50,740 nucleotides of DNA. Source: Butyrivibrio sp. (lineage in GTDB: Bacteria; Bacillota; Clostridia; Lachnospirales; Lachnospiraceae). Location: the NCBI RefSeq assembly GCF_017635265.1, contig NZ_JAGBLU010000125.1, positions 1 to 50,740 on the forward strand. Reading direction: 5' to 3'. Below the pieces are notes generated by a model. That model saw nothing but the letters and a program-made list of their open reading frames with translations, did no database searches and was not told the DNA's origin. The number at the start of each line of letters is the position of its first letter. Position 1 is the first letter of the stretch. Shown here in pieces: positions 33,780 to 42,446 of this stretch. The translations under genes were made by a program, and so were the position numbers.

Positions 33780-34534
33780 CTATAAACCATGAAGACTATC
33801 AGCTAGCAAGAGAAAAGTTTTATGCCAAGAATACAATATATATTCCAGGTATAGGAATAGATATAGATAAATTTAAAAGTATAGATGGTGGTGAGGATAT
33901 TAGAAATGAAGTCTGTGTAGGTCCTAATTCGGGGGGCATAGAGAAAAAAAACTTAAAAAGAGCAGTTATCAGGAACTCAATTGGAGTGCCTAATGAAGCC
34001 TTTATGATTGTTTCGGTAGGTGAAGTTAATAGAAATAAAAATCATAGCGTTGTTATTAAGGCAATAAGTAAATTAAAGAATGAAGAAATATACTATGTTA
34101 TAGCAGGGCAGGGGAAATTAAAGGACAAACTAGTAAAATTGGCTAATAGTCTTGGAGTTAAAGAGCGGGTGCGCTTTCTGGGATATAGGTCTGATGTAGC
34201 TGAATTATATAAATCAGCTGATGTTTGTGCTTTTCCATCAATAAGAGAAGGACAAGGTTTAGCAGCAATAGAAGGAATGGCAAGTGGTTTGCCTCTAGTG
34301 GTTGCTGACAACAGGGGGACAAGAGATTTTGTGACACCTGAAAACGGGATAATGTGTGACCATTATGATGCCGAAGCATTTGCAAATGCGATTAGAAAAC
34401 TATATTATAATCCAGCTTTATGTAATGAAATGAAAGAAAACAATAAAAAAGCGTCAGATAAATATGATTATAGACTGATATTAGAACAGATGAGAATAAT
34501 TTATAAGCAATTTAGCATTGAGGAAATGAGATAA
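33725..34534 (+). CDS. GT4 glycosyltransferase lacking its N-terminal part
   Basis: C-terminal two thirds of a GT-B glycosyltransferase (family 4). The open frame carries 'LITINHEDYQLA', 'VPNEAFMIVSVGEVNRNKNHSVVIKA', 'VRFLGYRSDVAELYKSADVCAFPSIREGQGLAAIEGMASGLPLVV' with the donor-binding E-x7-E. Family members are about 370-380 residues; here ATG 33,725 gives 269. Upstream in the same frame the DNA still reads GFHFYKGAPLINW, typical of the family, back to about 33,686, where it meets the broken Wzz gene. There is no RBS at the ATG. The acceptor-binding half is absent, so it is most likely a pseudogene. Confidence 0.75.
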   Translation: MFFYPVEKWLSKYTDVLITINHEDYQLAREKFYAKNTIYIPGIGIDIDKFKSIDGGEDIRNEVCVGPNSGGIEKKNLKRAVIRNSIGVPNEAFMIVSVGEVNRNKNHSVVIKAISKLKNEEIYYVIAGQGKLKDKLVKLANSLGVKERVRFLGYRSDVAELYKSADVCAFPSIREGQGLAAIEGMASGLPLVVADNRGTRDFVTPENGIMCDHYDAEAFANAIRKLYYNPALCNEMKENNKKASDKYDYRLILEQMRIIYKQFSIEEMR

Positions 34535-34541
34535 CGCAATA

Positions 34542-35324
34542 ATGAACGATTTAGTATCGATTATAGTGGCTTGCTACAATGGGGCAAAATATATTGATCA
34601 ATGCATGGAGTCGTTAGTAAATCAGACATATCAAAATATTGAAATCATTATATGTGATGATTGCTCTACAGATTCAAGTAAGGAAAAAATACAACAATGG
34701 GTGGATAAGGATAGTAGAGTCAGAGGAATTTTTTTGTCATCAAACAGGTATGCGGCAGCAGCTCGTAATGAATGCATAAAGTTAGCAAGCGGTAAATACA
34801 TCGCGGTTCAAGATGTTGATGACATAAGTGAGCTTAATAGAATTGAGATATTGCATGGAAAATTTATGCAAGATGGGAGAATTTCGATTGTAAGCAGTTC
34901 TATGAAAGTGTTTTACAATCAACTAGGGGATTCTAACCAGATTATGCAAAGGAAAAAGCGAAAACCAACAAAGTGGACTTTCTTAAATGGAATCCCTTTC
35001 TTTCATCCTGCCACAATGTTTACTGCTGAATGTATAAGGGCGGTAGGCGGCTACGCAGAAGGTGAAAATACAAGGCGAATTGAGGATTATGATCTGTTTG
35101 CTAGGTTGTATGCAGATGGTTACAAAGGCATTAATATAGACGAACCATTGTATTATTATAGGCAAGATAAAGATTGTATTTCTAGAAGATCATTAAAGTC
35201 GAGAGTACAAGGGATATCGGTTATGCACAAAGACTTTAAGCTCTTAAAGGTTTATCCTCTGGGATATATGTTTCTATTCAGACCAATAATAGGATATTTC
35301 ATACAATGTTTAAAGTATAGGTAA
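34542..35324 (+). CDS. Glycosyltransferase family 2
   Basis: Cytoplasmic GT-A enzyme of 260 residues that adds one sugar during EPS repeat assembly. Hallmarks: 'VSIIVACYNGAKYIDQCMESLVNQTYQNIEIIICDDCSTD', 'NRYAAAARNECIKLASGKYIAVQDVDD' (the metal-binding DxD as DVDD) and a final helix region. It starts 7 bases after the truncated GT4. AT-rich like the rest of the cassette. Sugar specificity unknown. Confidence 0.88.
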   Translation: MNDLVSIIVACYNGAKYIDQCMESLVNQTYQNIEIIICDDCSTDSSKEKIQQWVDKDSRVRGIFLSSNRYAAAARNECIKLASGKYIAVQDVDDISELNRIEILHGKFMQDGRISIVSSSMKVFYNQLGDSNQIMQRKKRKPTKWTFLNGIPFFHPATMFTAECIRAVGGYAEGENTRRIEDYDLFARLYADGYKGINIDEPLYYYRQDKDCISRRSLKSRVQGISVMHKDFKLLKVYPLGYMFLFRPIIGYFIQCLKYR

Positions 35325-35373
35325 AGACAAGAGTTAGGTGGTAATCTGCGCATCGTGTCAAAGGATAAACTAA

Positions 35374-36213
35374 ATGAGTAGAGTTGCTGTTATAGTAGTT
35401 ATGTATAATCCAAAAGAGTATATGCTAGATAATCTGATGAACTATAAGGATTTATCTTTAATAATTATTGACAATTCAGATGATTCTAATGATATTAGCA
35501 AACATGTTAAAAAAATGGATTGTGTATACAAACCCTTGGGGAAGAATATGGGATTAGCATACGCTTTGAATGAAGGCGTGAATATTGCTTATGAAAAAGG
35601 GTGTAAATATGTATTGACTCTTGATCAAGATTCTATAATAGAAAACAGTGACATAAGTAAAATGGTAGATTTTTTAGATATTCACGATGAAATAGCTGTC
35701 TTATCACCGACAATAATTCCATATGAAGATATTGATAATATTCCGCGTATGAAAAGCATAGATAACAGTTATTCTTCTGTCAATTTTGTCATCACATCTG
35801 GCTGTTTATGTCGTAAAGAAATATATGAAAACGTAGGATATTTTAGGGATGAACTGTTTATTGAATACATTGATGTTGACTTTTGCCTTAGATTGAAGAA
35901 ACAAGGAATCAAAATTATCAGATTGAATGAGGTCCATCTATATCAACGAGCCGGAAATTCTGTGGAAAAGAGGTTTCTGTGGAAAAAAATACATCCCTTG
36001 TTTGATTCTCCGAAACGTGGTTATTACATATTTAGAAATCATAAGTATTTAAAAAAAATATATGGTAGGAATTTATATAAATATGCACCAAGGCTATATA
36101 AAGCAATTATAAAGACGCTGTTTTACGAGGATAGAAAAATAGAGAGAGTACGCTTTTACATTGAAGGGTATATTGATGGATGCAGGGGACAAATGGGTGA
36201 ATATAGAAAATGA
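35374..36213 (+). CDS. Rhamnosyltransferase-like GT2 enzyme
   Basis: 279-residue GT2 protein of the group annotated as rhamnosyltransferases: 'VAVIVVMYNPKEYMLDNL', 'IIIDNSDDSNDI', 'NMGLAYALNEGVNIAYEKGCKYVLTLDQDS' (LDQDS is the typical DxD variant), 'SGCLCRKEIYENVGYFRDELFIEYIDVDFCLRLK'. It overlaps the next gene. Actual sugar donor cannot be told. Confidence 0.85.
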   Translation: MSRVAVIVVMYNPKEYMLDNLMNYKDLSLIIIDNSDDSNDISKHVKKMDCVYKPLGKNMGLAYALNEGVNIAYEKGCKYVLTLDQDSIIENSDISKMVDFLDIHDEIAVLSPTIIPYEDIDNIPRMKSIDNSYSSVNFVITSGCLCRKEIYENVGYFRDELFIEYIDVDFCLRLKKQGIKIIRLNEVHLYQRAGNSVEKRFLWKKIHPLFDSPKRGYYIFRNHKYLKKIYGRNLYKYAPRLYKAIIKTLFYEDRKIERVRFYIEGYIDGCRGQMGEYRK

Positions 36214-37117
36214 AACCAGGCTTTATCATCAGTTAATGGCATTTAGTCAGGATTATTTAGAAATAACAAATACTAGGGTATATAGAAAAAAAAAGTTGGC
36301 ACACTATGATAAGGGAAAGCCCTTGAAGACGCGTGTTAATGACGTTTTCAAAAGAATAATGTTAGCTCCACTATGGAGAAGAGTTAACTCTACATCGGGT
36401 AATACTAACACTTATTGTAGCAATAATAGTTTAAAGTACAAAAGAAAAGATAGAGTTGCGGTATATACATGCATAGTGGGGGAATATGATGATTTAATCG
36501 AGCCTATATGTGTAGATTCTTTTGTGGATTATTTTGTATTCACTGACCAGTTTGTTCCATCGTCATCTATATGGAAGAAGGTAGATATAACAGAATTTGA
36601 TGATTACAATAAGTTAACAGCAGTTGATTTAAATCGTAAGATAAAGATACTTTCGCATAAATATTTAGGAGATTACAAGTACACTGTTTACATTGATGGA
36701 GTAGTTAAGCTTATAGTACCCGTTAGGCCATGGCTTGAGGAATTGGGCGGCTTTGGGTTTGCGGTTCATTTTCATAATAAGAGAGATTGCATTTATAATG
36801 AAGCACAAGTAGTAAAAAAGCTAAAAAGGGGAAATTATAAGCTTCTTGAAAAACAGATTAGAAAATATGAGAAAGAAGGTTACCCTCATAAGAATGGCAT
36901 GTACGAGAATACAGTTTTGCTAAGAAACAATGAGGATGGAGAGACAAATGAATTAATGGAGAATTGGTGGGATGAATATAATTTGTTCCCGACCAGGGAT
37001 CAAATTAGTCTTCCTTATGTTATATGGAAGACGGGCTACAATAGAAAAAAAATATGTATTTTGGGAATGGATATTGACGCTAACCCAAGAATTATTAGGA
37101 ATCTGAGGCACAAATAA
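36176..37117 (+). CDS. DUF616-type glycosyltransferase
   Basis: About 313 residues. After a variable basic N-terminus the DUF616 (TOD1-like) core begins near residue 90: 'RVAVYTCIVGEYDDLIEP', 'DYFVFTD', 'NRKIKILSHKYLGDYKYTVYIDGVVKL' (DGxV in place of the usual DxD-type motif), 'HNKRDCIYNEAQVV', 'MYENTVLLRNN'. ATG 36,176 has GAAGGG 7 bases upstream and overlaps the preceding gene by 38 bases; a TTG 15 bases upstream is also in frame. Such proteins are putative sugar transferases in capsule clusters. Confidence 0.8.
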   Translation: MDAGDKWVNIENETRLYHQLMAFSQDYLEITNTRVYRKKKLAHYDKGKPLKTRVNDVFKRIMLAPLWRRVNSTSGNTNTYCSNNSLKYKRKDRVAVYTCIVGEYDDLIEPICVDSFVDYFVFTDQFVPSSSIWKKVDITEFDDYNKLTAVDLNRKIKILSHKYLGDYKYTVYIDGVVKLIVPVRPWLEELGGFGFAVHFHNKRDCIYNEAQVVKKLKRGNYKLLEKQIRKYEKEGYPHKNGMYENTVLLRNNEDGETNELMENWWDEYNLFPTRDQISLPYVIWKTGYNRKKICILGMDIDANPRIIRNLRHK

Positions 37118-38217
37118 TGGCTATATATTGTATCAACCTTACTGTAATATTATTATGTTTTGCATTGACACACTCACAGTGCGGAAACATAGTGTTTAAT
37201 AAGAAACGTATGTATATTATATGCGTCGGTGTTTTAGTGCTTTGGGTCATGCTGCGTGATTATAGTATTGGAGCGGATACTATTTCATATCTCAGATTGA
37301 AAAAGTATATAGTGGATGACATAGATGATTTAAAGAATCTTTTCACGGATTGGAAAATAAACGATTACTGGAAATATGAAAAAGGTTTCTCGGCTTTCTG
37401 TTATTTCTTTTTTCGCTACATTTCGGACAGTGATTCAATGTTTATAATTGTAACGGCATTGATAGGCTTATTGCCCGTTTTTATTCTTATATATAATAAG
37501 TCAGAGCATATATTTCTGAGTTTGTTTATGTTTGTGGTAATGGGGATGTACAGCTATAGCTTTAATGTCATCAGGCAATTTATGGCTATTGGGTTGACCA
37601 GTACATCATACATGATTTTAAAAAATAACGAGAGTAGGGCAAGCAAGAAAATTATAGGGACAGCATTTTTTCTAGCAGCTGTTTCGATTCACACAAGCGC
37701 AGTATTATTTGCACTTGTGTTTGTTTATGATATTTTCTTCTCTAAATGGCTGACTCCCCGTAGAATGCTAATCATGTATGGCGCAGAAATAGCTATTCTG
37801 ATATTGGTTGATGGAATCGTGATGAGATTGGTTGGAAAATTAAATAAATATGCTGATTTCATTGTATCAGGAAACAAGAGTATTTATACTGTGATTATTT
37901 TGAATTGCGTATTTGTTTACATTATTGTTGCCGCAAGTAATAGATTGTTCAACGATGATAATGAACTGTTATTTTTGTTATTTTTATATCTATCATTTAA
38001 CACGCTGGGTTTATTTTTTAGCTTGATTGTACGAGTGGGTTTATATTTTTTGGTTGGTGCGGTTGTAGGAATACCCAATCTGATGTTGAGGGAAAATAGC
38101 AAGATATCAGGTCTGGTTATGACTATAGTAATAATGTTTTTTTTGATCCAATATACGAAATCGCTTATCGGAGACGCGTACTTGGTGCCCTATTCAATAA
38201 ATTTAGAATTTTTTTGA
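37117..38217 (+). CDS. EpsG-family polysaccharide polymerase
   Basis: Multi-pass membrane protein of 366 residues, about ten helices, with EpsG/Wzy landmarks: 'MLRDYSIGADTISYLRLKKY' near residue 45, 'YEKGFSAFCYFF', 'FNVIRQFMAIGL' near 150, and 'VSIHTSAVLFALV' near 195 (the His). Polymerises lipid-linked repeat units on the outer face. Starts with a one-base overlap (TAATG) with the preceding stop. It is the only polymerase candidate in the cluster. Confidence 0.87.
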   Translation: MAIYCINLTVILLCFALTHSQCGNIVFNKKRMYIICVGVLVLWVMLRDYSIGADTISYLRLKKYIVDDIDDLKNLFTDWKINDYWKYEKGFSAFCYFFFRYISDSDSMFIIVTALIGLLPVFILIYNKSEHIFLSLFMFVVMGMYSYSFNVIRQFMAIGLTSTSYMILKNNESRASKKIIGTAFFLAAVSIHTSAVLFALVFVYDIFFSKWLTPRRMLIMYGAEIAILILVDGIVMRLVGKLNKYADFIVSGNKSIYTVIILNCVFVYIIVAASNRLFNDDNELLFLLFLYLSFNTLGLFFSLIVRVGLYFLVGAVVGIPNLMLRENSKISGLVMTIVIMFFLIQYTKSLIGDAYLVPYSINLEFF

Positions 38218-38437
38218 GAATTATTTTGCGATATACGTAGTGTCAGATATGTTTATGGTTAGTTACCATGAATTACCAAGCATGTTTTTTTTTATTATGC
38301 TTATGTTATCCTTACACCATACATTAAAGAAGACTAGTGTCGTGAAAAGTTCACAATTAATTTAATCTCCAAGCCTGAGCTTTACTCAAGCTTGGGATAC
38401 AAGGAAATCAACTTATCTTCAACTGTCGACAAATAAC

Positions 38438-38749
38438 ATGGCTGATAGCGAAATGAAGGAGTGTATAGATTTAATAGTGGCTATGTCATGCGTATTAGTG
38501 TTTTCTTATGAGAGTGGCTGTGTTTCTAAATATCTAAGGAGACCGACATTAATCAGACTTGGAAGTATTTCTATGTATGTGTTTTTATACCACTTCGTAT
38601 TTATTAGCTACATAGTTCCAATTTCGGATATGGTGATAACAGATATAGAAGTAAAAAAAACATTTTGTTTACTAGTTGTTGTGATAGGAACAAGTTTAAC
38701 ATCATATATTACGTATAAAGCAAATAGGAAGTTGGGTAAACCGGAATGA
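38438..38749 (+). pseudogene. C-terminal fragment of an acyltransferase-3 protein
   Basis: 103 codons with two or three membrane helices. The segment 'LIRLGSISMYVFLYHFVFISYIVP' is the usual penultimate helix region of acyltransferase-3 (OafA-like) enzymes, which are about 330-380 residues. The N-terminal active-site part is missing, and the 220 bp before it has no matching sequence. ATG 38,438 has no good RBS. The open frame overlaps the next start (ATGA), so it kept the original gene join. A remnant of an O-acetyltransferase. Confidence 0.6.
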
Positions 38750-39621
38750 TTAAAAGCATTATCAAGAAGATAATACCAGATAAGATAGAAGTTAAAAGGC
38801 TTTACAAAAAAATAATGGGAAAGCAACTCAATTTAAACAATCCACGAACCTTTAACGAAAAATTGCAATGGTTGAAATTATATGATCGAGATCCAAGATA
38901 TACGATGATGGTAGATAAGTGTGAGGCAAAAAAATATGTTTCGCAGATAATTGGAGATGAATATATAATTCCTACTTATGGGGTGTGGAACAAATTCGAA
39001 GAAATTGATTTTGATAAATTGCCAGATCAATTTGTACTTAAATGCACCCATGACTCTGGAGGGCTCGTAGTAGTACGAGATAAGAGTAAATTTGATAAAA
39101 AAGCAGCAAAGCAGAAAATCGAAAGGTGCTTAAAAAACAATTTTTTTTATTGTGCAAGAGAGTGGCCATACAAACATGTGAAACCAAGGATTATTGCTGA
39201 GAAATACATGGAAGATAGTTCTGGTGAACTAAATGATTATAAGATAATGTGCTTTAATGGAAGAGCGTATTGTAGCTTTGTGTGTACGGACAGATTTTCA
39301 GAGGACGGATTAAAAGTTACGATTTATGATCGGTCGTGGAATAGACTGGCATTTAAAAGACCTTATCCTTCATCTGAGAAAGAAATAGCTAAGCCGATTA
39401 ATTATGAAAAGATGGTGGAAATCGCAGAAGCGATTAGTAAAGACATATCTTTCGTGAGAATTGACTTTTACGAATGCAATGAGAAATTATATTTTGGAGA
39501 AATAACCTTTTACCCGGGAGGTGGCTTTGAAGAATTTGAACCTGAAGCATGGGATGAAAAGCTTGGGAAACTGATTAAGTTGCCTGAAAAGCGTAGAAAA
39601 ATCGGGGGGCGTGGCTGGTAG
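38746..39621 (+). CDS. TupA-like ATP-grasp protein
   Basis: 291-residue member of the TupA-like ATP-grasp group found in capsule loci. Recognisable pieces: 'NLNNPRTFNEKLQWLKLYDRDPRYTMMVDK', 'VLKCTHDSGG', 'RIIAEKYMEDSSGELNDYKIMCFNGRA', 'FVRIDFYECNEKLYFGEITFYPGGGFEEFEPEAWDEKLG'. The ATP-grasp Lys, Glu and Asp regions look intact. Known relatives ligate an amino acid or glutamate to a polymer; here a decoration of the EPS by an ATP-dependent ligation is likely (inference). Confidence 0.85.
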   Translation: MIKSIIKKIIPDKIEVKRLYKKIMGKQLNLNNPRTFNEKLQWLKLYDRDPRYTMMVDKCEAKKYVSQIIGDEYIIPTYGVWNKFEEIDFDKLPDQFVLKCTHDSGGLVVVRDKSKFDKKAAKQKIERCLKNNFFYCAREWPYKHVKPRIIAEKYMEDSSGELNDYKIMCFNGRAYCSFVCTDRFSEDGLKVTIYDRSWNRLAFKRPYPSSEKEIAKPINYEKMVEIAEAISKDISFVRIDFYECNEKLYFGEITFYPGGGFEEFEPEAWDEKLGKLIKLPEKRRKIGGRGW

Positions 39622-39656
39622 ACAATGATGATGTCGTTGTCTATATCCATGAAGAA

Positions 39657-40037
39657 ATGGGGCTTGTAGATTACAAGTTATACTGTTTTGAGGGCATGCC
39701 AAAGTTCTTATACGCTTCTTGTGGTTTGGAGGATCACAAAACTGCACAAATATCTTTTTTGACAACCGATTGGGAATTTGCTCCTTTTAGAAGAAATGAT
39801 TTCAAGGGGGTTGACCAACTTCCAACGAAACTAGATCATTTTGATGAGATGATTGATATCGCAAGAAAGTTGTCGGAGGGGATGCACTTTATACGAGTGG
39901 ATTTGTATGAGATTGAAGGAAGGGTATATTTTTCTGAACTTACTTTCTACCCTAATGGCGGATTTATGAAGTTTGAGCCAGAAGAGTATGACAAAAAAAT
40001 AGGAGAATTAATTGAGTTAAGTGTAGATGAAGAATAA
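39657..40037 (+). pseudogene. C-terminal fragment of a second TupA-like gene
   Basis: 126 codons matching only the last part of the preceding family: 'DYKLYCFEGMPKFLYASCGLED', 'MHFIRVDLYEIEGRVYFSELTFYPNGGFMKFEPEEYDKKIGELI'. The frame is open upstream to the G6 run at 39,604-39,609 but lacks the N-terminal ATP-binding half. It is divergent in sequence from the intact copy, so it is the rest of a different paralog and not a recent duplicate. Overlaps the flippase start. Confidence 0.7.
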
Positions 40038-41514
40038 GAGACTAGCTTTAAATACATATTCTTCGATTGGTAATAAAGTTATAGTAATTATATGTGGGAT
40101 TATAGTGCCTAGACTAATTCTTAGGGGGTATGGTTCTGAAACAAATGGTCTTATCAACTCGATAACGCAATTTCTTCAGGTAATAAGCTTCTTGGAAATG
40201 GGAATAGGCGCAGTAGTTCAGTCGGCGCTATATAAGCCGTTGGCTAATAAAGATCAATTTGTCGCCAGTAAAATAGTTGTTAGTGCACAGAAATACTTTA
40301 AGTCCGTTGCAATAATATTTGCAATGTATGTTATTTTTCTCTTGTTTGCATATCCCAAGATATCTAAGAGTGGTTTTTCGGTGCTGTATGTCGATTCGCT
40401 TATTATTGTGATGAGTACAAGCCTTCTTGCTCAGTATTTGGCAGGGTTGACAGATACACTTTTATTGATAGCTGACCAAAGAGGTTACGTTGTGTACATA
40501 ACGCAATCTCTGACTCAGATTGTAAATACTATAGCATGCGCTTTACTTATAGTTAAAGGTAGAGGGATACATACAGTAAGATTGGCTACATCGATCATTT
40601 TTTTGCTAAGACCCATAATTATTAGAGGGTACATTAATAGGCAATATAATATTGATAGAAGAATAACTTACGACAAAGAGCCAATTTCACAGAAGTGGAA
40701 TGGCATTGCTCAACACATTGCAGCTTTTGTTCTTGATGGAACAGATACCATTGTATTGACTATCCTTACGTCTTTTTCTGAGGTATCGGTTTATTCGGTA
40801 TATAACATGGTGGTGTTTGGAATGAAGCAGGTATTTATTTCTGCAACCGAAGGAGTTCGTGTATTTATTGGTAATTTATGGGCTAAGCAAGATATCAAAA
40901 AGCTCCAAGAGGTATTTGAGCAGTTTGAATGGATTTTACATAAAGGAGTTGTATTCGCATTCGGATGCACTGGAATTTTAATAATACCATTTGTAAAGGT
41001 GTACACAAATGGTATTAATGATGTTTCTTATGTTGAACCATTGTTTGCAGCTATTATTACATGTGCAAATGCTTTTCATTGTATTAGATTGCCATATAAT
41101 ATTATGATTCTTGCAGCAGGGCACTACAGGCAAACGCAGCGTTGTTACGTCATTGCAGCTGTTTTAAATATACTATTATCTATCATATTGGTAATCCCAT
41201 GTGGAATTGCTGGAGTTGCTATTGGCACACTTGTTGCAATGTTGTACCAGACAGTTTGGATGGTTTGTTATGATTTTCATAATTTTTGGGGAAGATCTAG
41301 GAATGTGTTTGTAAAGCTTATACTTACCGATGTTTTGGAATTGTGTATAGGCATACTGCTTTCAAGGAGAGTGGCTCTAGACAGTACGTCATATTTATCA
41401 TTCATGATAATGGCTATGAAAGTTTCTGTTATCATGGCCTTTTCGATATTTATAGTAAACAGCCTGTTTTATAGAAGCAGAATTAACAAGCTTTTGCATT
41501 TGGATGTTATGTAA
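40027..41514 (+). CDS. Wzx-type polysaccharide flippase
   Basis: 495-residue membrane protein with about 12-14 helices of the MATE/MOP (polysaccharide biosynthesis) superfamily: 'NTYSSIGNKVIVIICGIIVPRLILRGYGSETNGLINSITQFLQ' at the start is characteristic, followed by 'FLEMGIGAVVQSALYKPLANKD'. It moves lipid-linked repeat units across the membrane. ATG 40,027 overlaps the preceding fragment by 11 bases; the SD (TGTAGATGAAG region) is weak. Only flippase in the cluster. Confidence 0.9.
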   Translation: MKNKRLALNTYSSIGNKVIVIICGIIVPRLILRGYGSETNGLINSITQFLQVISFLEMGIGAVVQSALYKPLANKDQFVASKIVVSAQKYFKSVAIIFAMYVIFLLFAYPKISKSGFSVLYVDSLIIVMSTSLLAQYLAGLTDTLLLIADQRGYVVYITQSLTQIVNTIACALLIVKGRGIHTVRLATSIIFLLRPIIIRGYINRQYNIDRRITYDKEPISQKWNGIAQHIAAFVLDGTDTIVLTILTSFSEVSVYSVYNMVVFGMKQVFISATEGVRVFIGNLWAKQDIKKLQEVFEQFEWILHKGVVFAFGCTGILIIPFVKVYTNGINDVSYVEPLFAAIITCANAFHCIRLPYNIMILAAGHYRQTQRCYVIAAVLNILLSIILVIPCGIAGVAIGTLVAMLYQTVWMVCYDFHNFWGRSRNVFVKLILTDVLELCIGILLSRRVALDSTSYLSFMIMAMKVSVIMAFSIFIVNSLFYRSRINKLLHLDVM

Positions 41515-41645
41515 TATTAAGAAAATTGAGCAATGCTGCAGATAGGCAAAGAAATGTATCCGATTGGGAAGATATACAATCGTACAGAAATGAATGGGGA
41601 CTTGTTTTTACAGATTGGAATAAATTGATGGAAAAGTAAGCTATT

Positions 41646-41705
41646 TGACAGAGAATCTATCATAGTTATATTTGCTGAACTACAATTAAGTACTTGACAG
41701 AGAAT
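41646..41705 (+). repeat. Direct repeat TTGACAGAGAAT with possible promoter
   Basis: The 12-mer TTGACAGAGAAT occurs twice about 48 bp apart in the 205-bp gap after the flippase gene. The first copy has TATATT 16 bases after TTGACA and could be a promoter for the two distal genes. The gap also keeps a short open stretch (about 41,524-41,639) that reads like a protein C-terminus, probably a remnant. Confidence 0.5.
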
Positions 41706-41726
41706 TAAATTTTTTGGGAGTTGGCT

Positions 41727-42446
41727 ATGAGTCCAGAGTATTATTCCAGATGGAAATTCCATCAAAAGCTTGGTATCCTTGTGTTAACAGGGATGCAGGC
41801 TTTTTTTTCTTTCTTGTTTTTGAAATTGAATATAGCATCGATAAAAATGATTGCACCGTTGATTTATATTGCTGTGTATATTGCTATGATAGTCAAACTC
41901 AGGCTTAATGATTTATACAGCAGGAGATTTCGCGAGTTGATCAGAGCAGAAGCAGTACTTGCAATATCGTTAGGACTTATAGTTGGTATTGTTTTATGTT
42001 TAGCAGGTGTTATAGGTGCAGTTTCTTTTATAATAATTGAGATTCTCGCATCTATTATAATTTACATATTATGGCTGTTTTTCATGAAGTTTTGGCTTAA
42101 AAGACATTTTTGTCCCCATACATATGTATGTATTGGAGATAATGATTCCGAAATAGGCGGGCTCATGGAAATGGATCAATTGGATGGTAATATTTTTTCT
42201 TCGGGGAAATATTTTGAGCCTGGTGATGAACAGGCGTTATTTGAATACATGGAGCTTTTTAAAGTTGGAATTATGGTGCTCTCAGATGTTTCTCAGGATA
42301 TATACAGAAATATGCTGGGCATCTGCCATAGGCTAAATGCAATGGCATTCATGATTGAAAAGCCACAGCTTCCGGAATATGAGAGTAATATCAGAGAAGT
42401 ATATATTGGAGATAGAAAGTTATGGCTGTATCTGCCTCTGAAATAG
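41727..42446 (+). CDS. Membrane protein resembling the N-terminal part of a priming transferase
   Basis: 239-residue protein with four helices (about 15-125) followed by a Rossmann-like segment ('YVCIGDNDSEIGGLMEMDQL', 'LFKVGIMVLSDVSQDIYRNMLGICHRLNAMAFMIEKPQL'). This is the layout of the membrane plus CoA-binding-like part of polyprenyl glycosylphosphotransferases, without the catalytic domain. ATG 41,727 has GGGAG 7 bases upstream. It overlaps the next gene by 25 bases. The next protein ends in a transferase-like domain, so the two may form a split enzyme or regulator. Family call is moderate. Confidence 0.65.
   Translation: MSPEYYSRWKFHQKLGILVLTGMQAFFSFLFLKLNIASIKMIAPLIYIAVYIAMIVKLRLNDLYSRRFRELIRAEAVLAISLGLIVGIVLCLAGVIGAVSFIIIEILASIIIYILWLFFMKFWLKRHFCPHTYVCIGDNDSEIGGLMEMDQLDGNIFSSGKYFEPGDEQALFEYMELFKVGIMVLSDVSQDIYRNMLGICHRLNAMAFMIEKPQLPEYESNIREVYIGDRKLWLYLPLK

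Noticed and set aside
38369-38396. Hairpin CCAAGCCTGAG / CTCAAGCTTGG as a terminator
   Set aside because: No U-tract follows, and pairing has bulges; noted only as part of a scar region.
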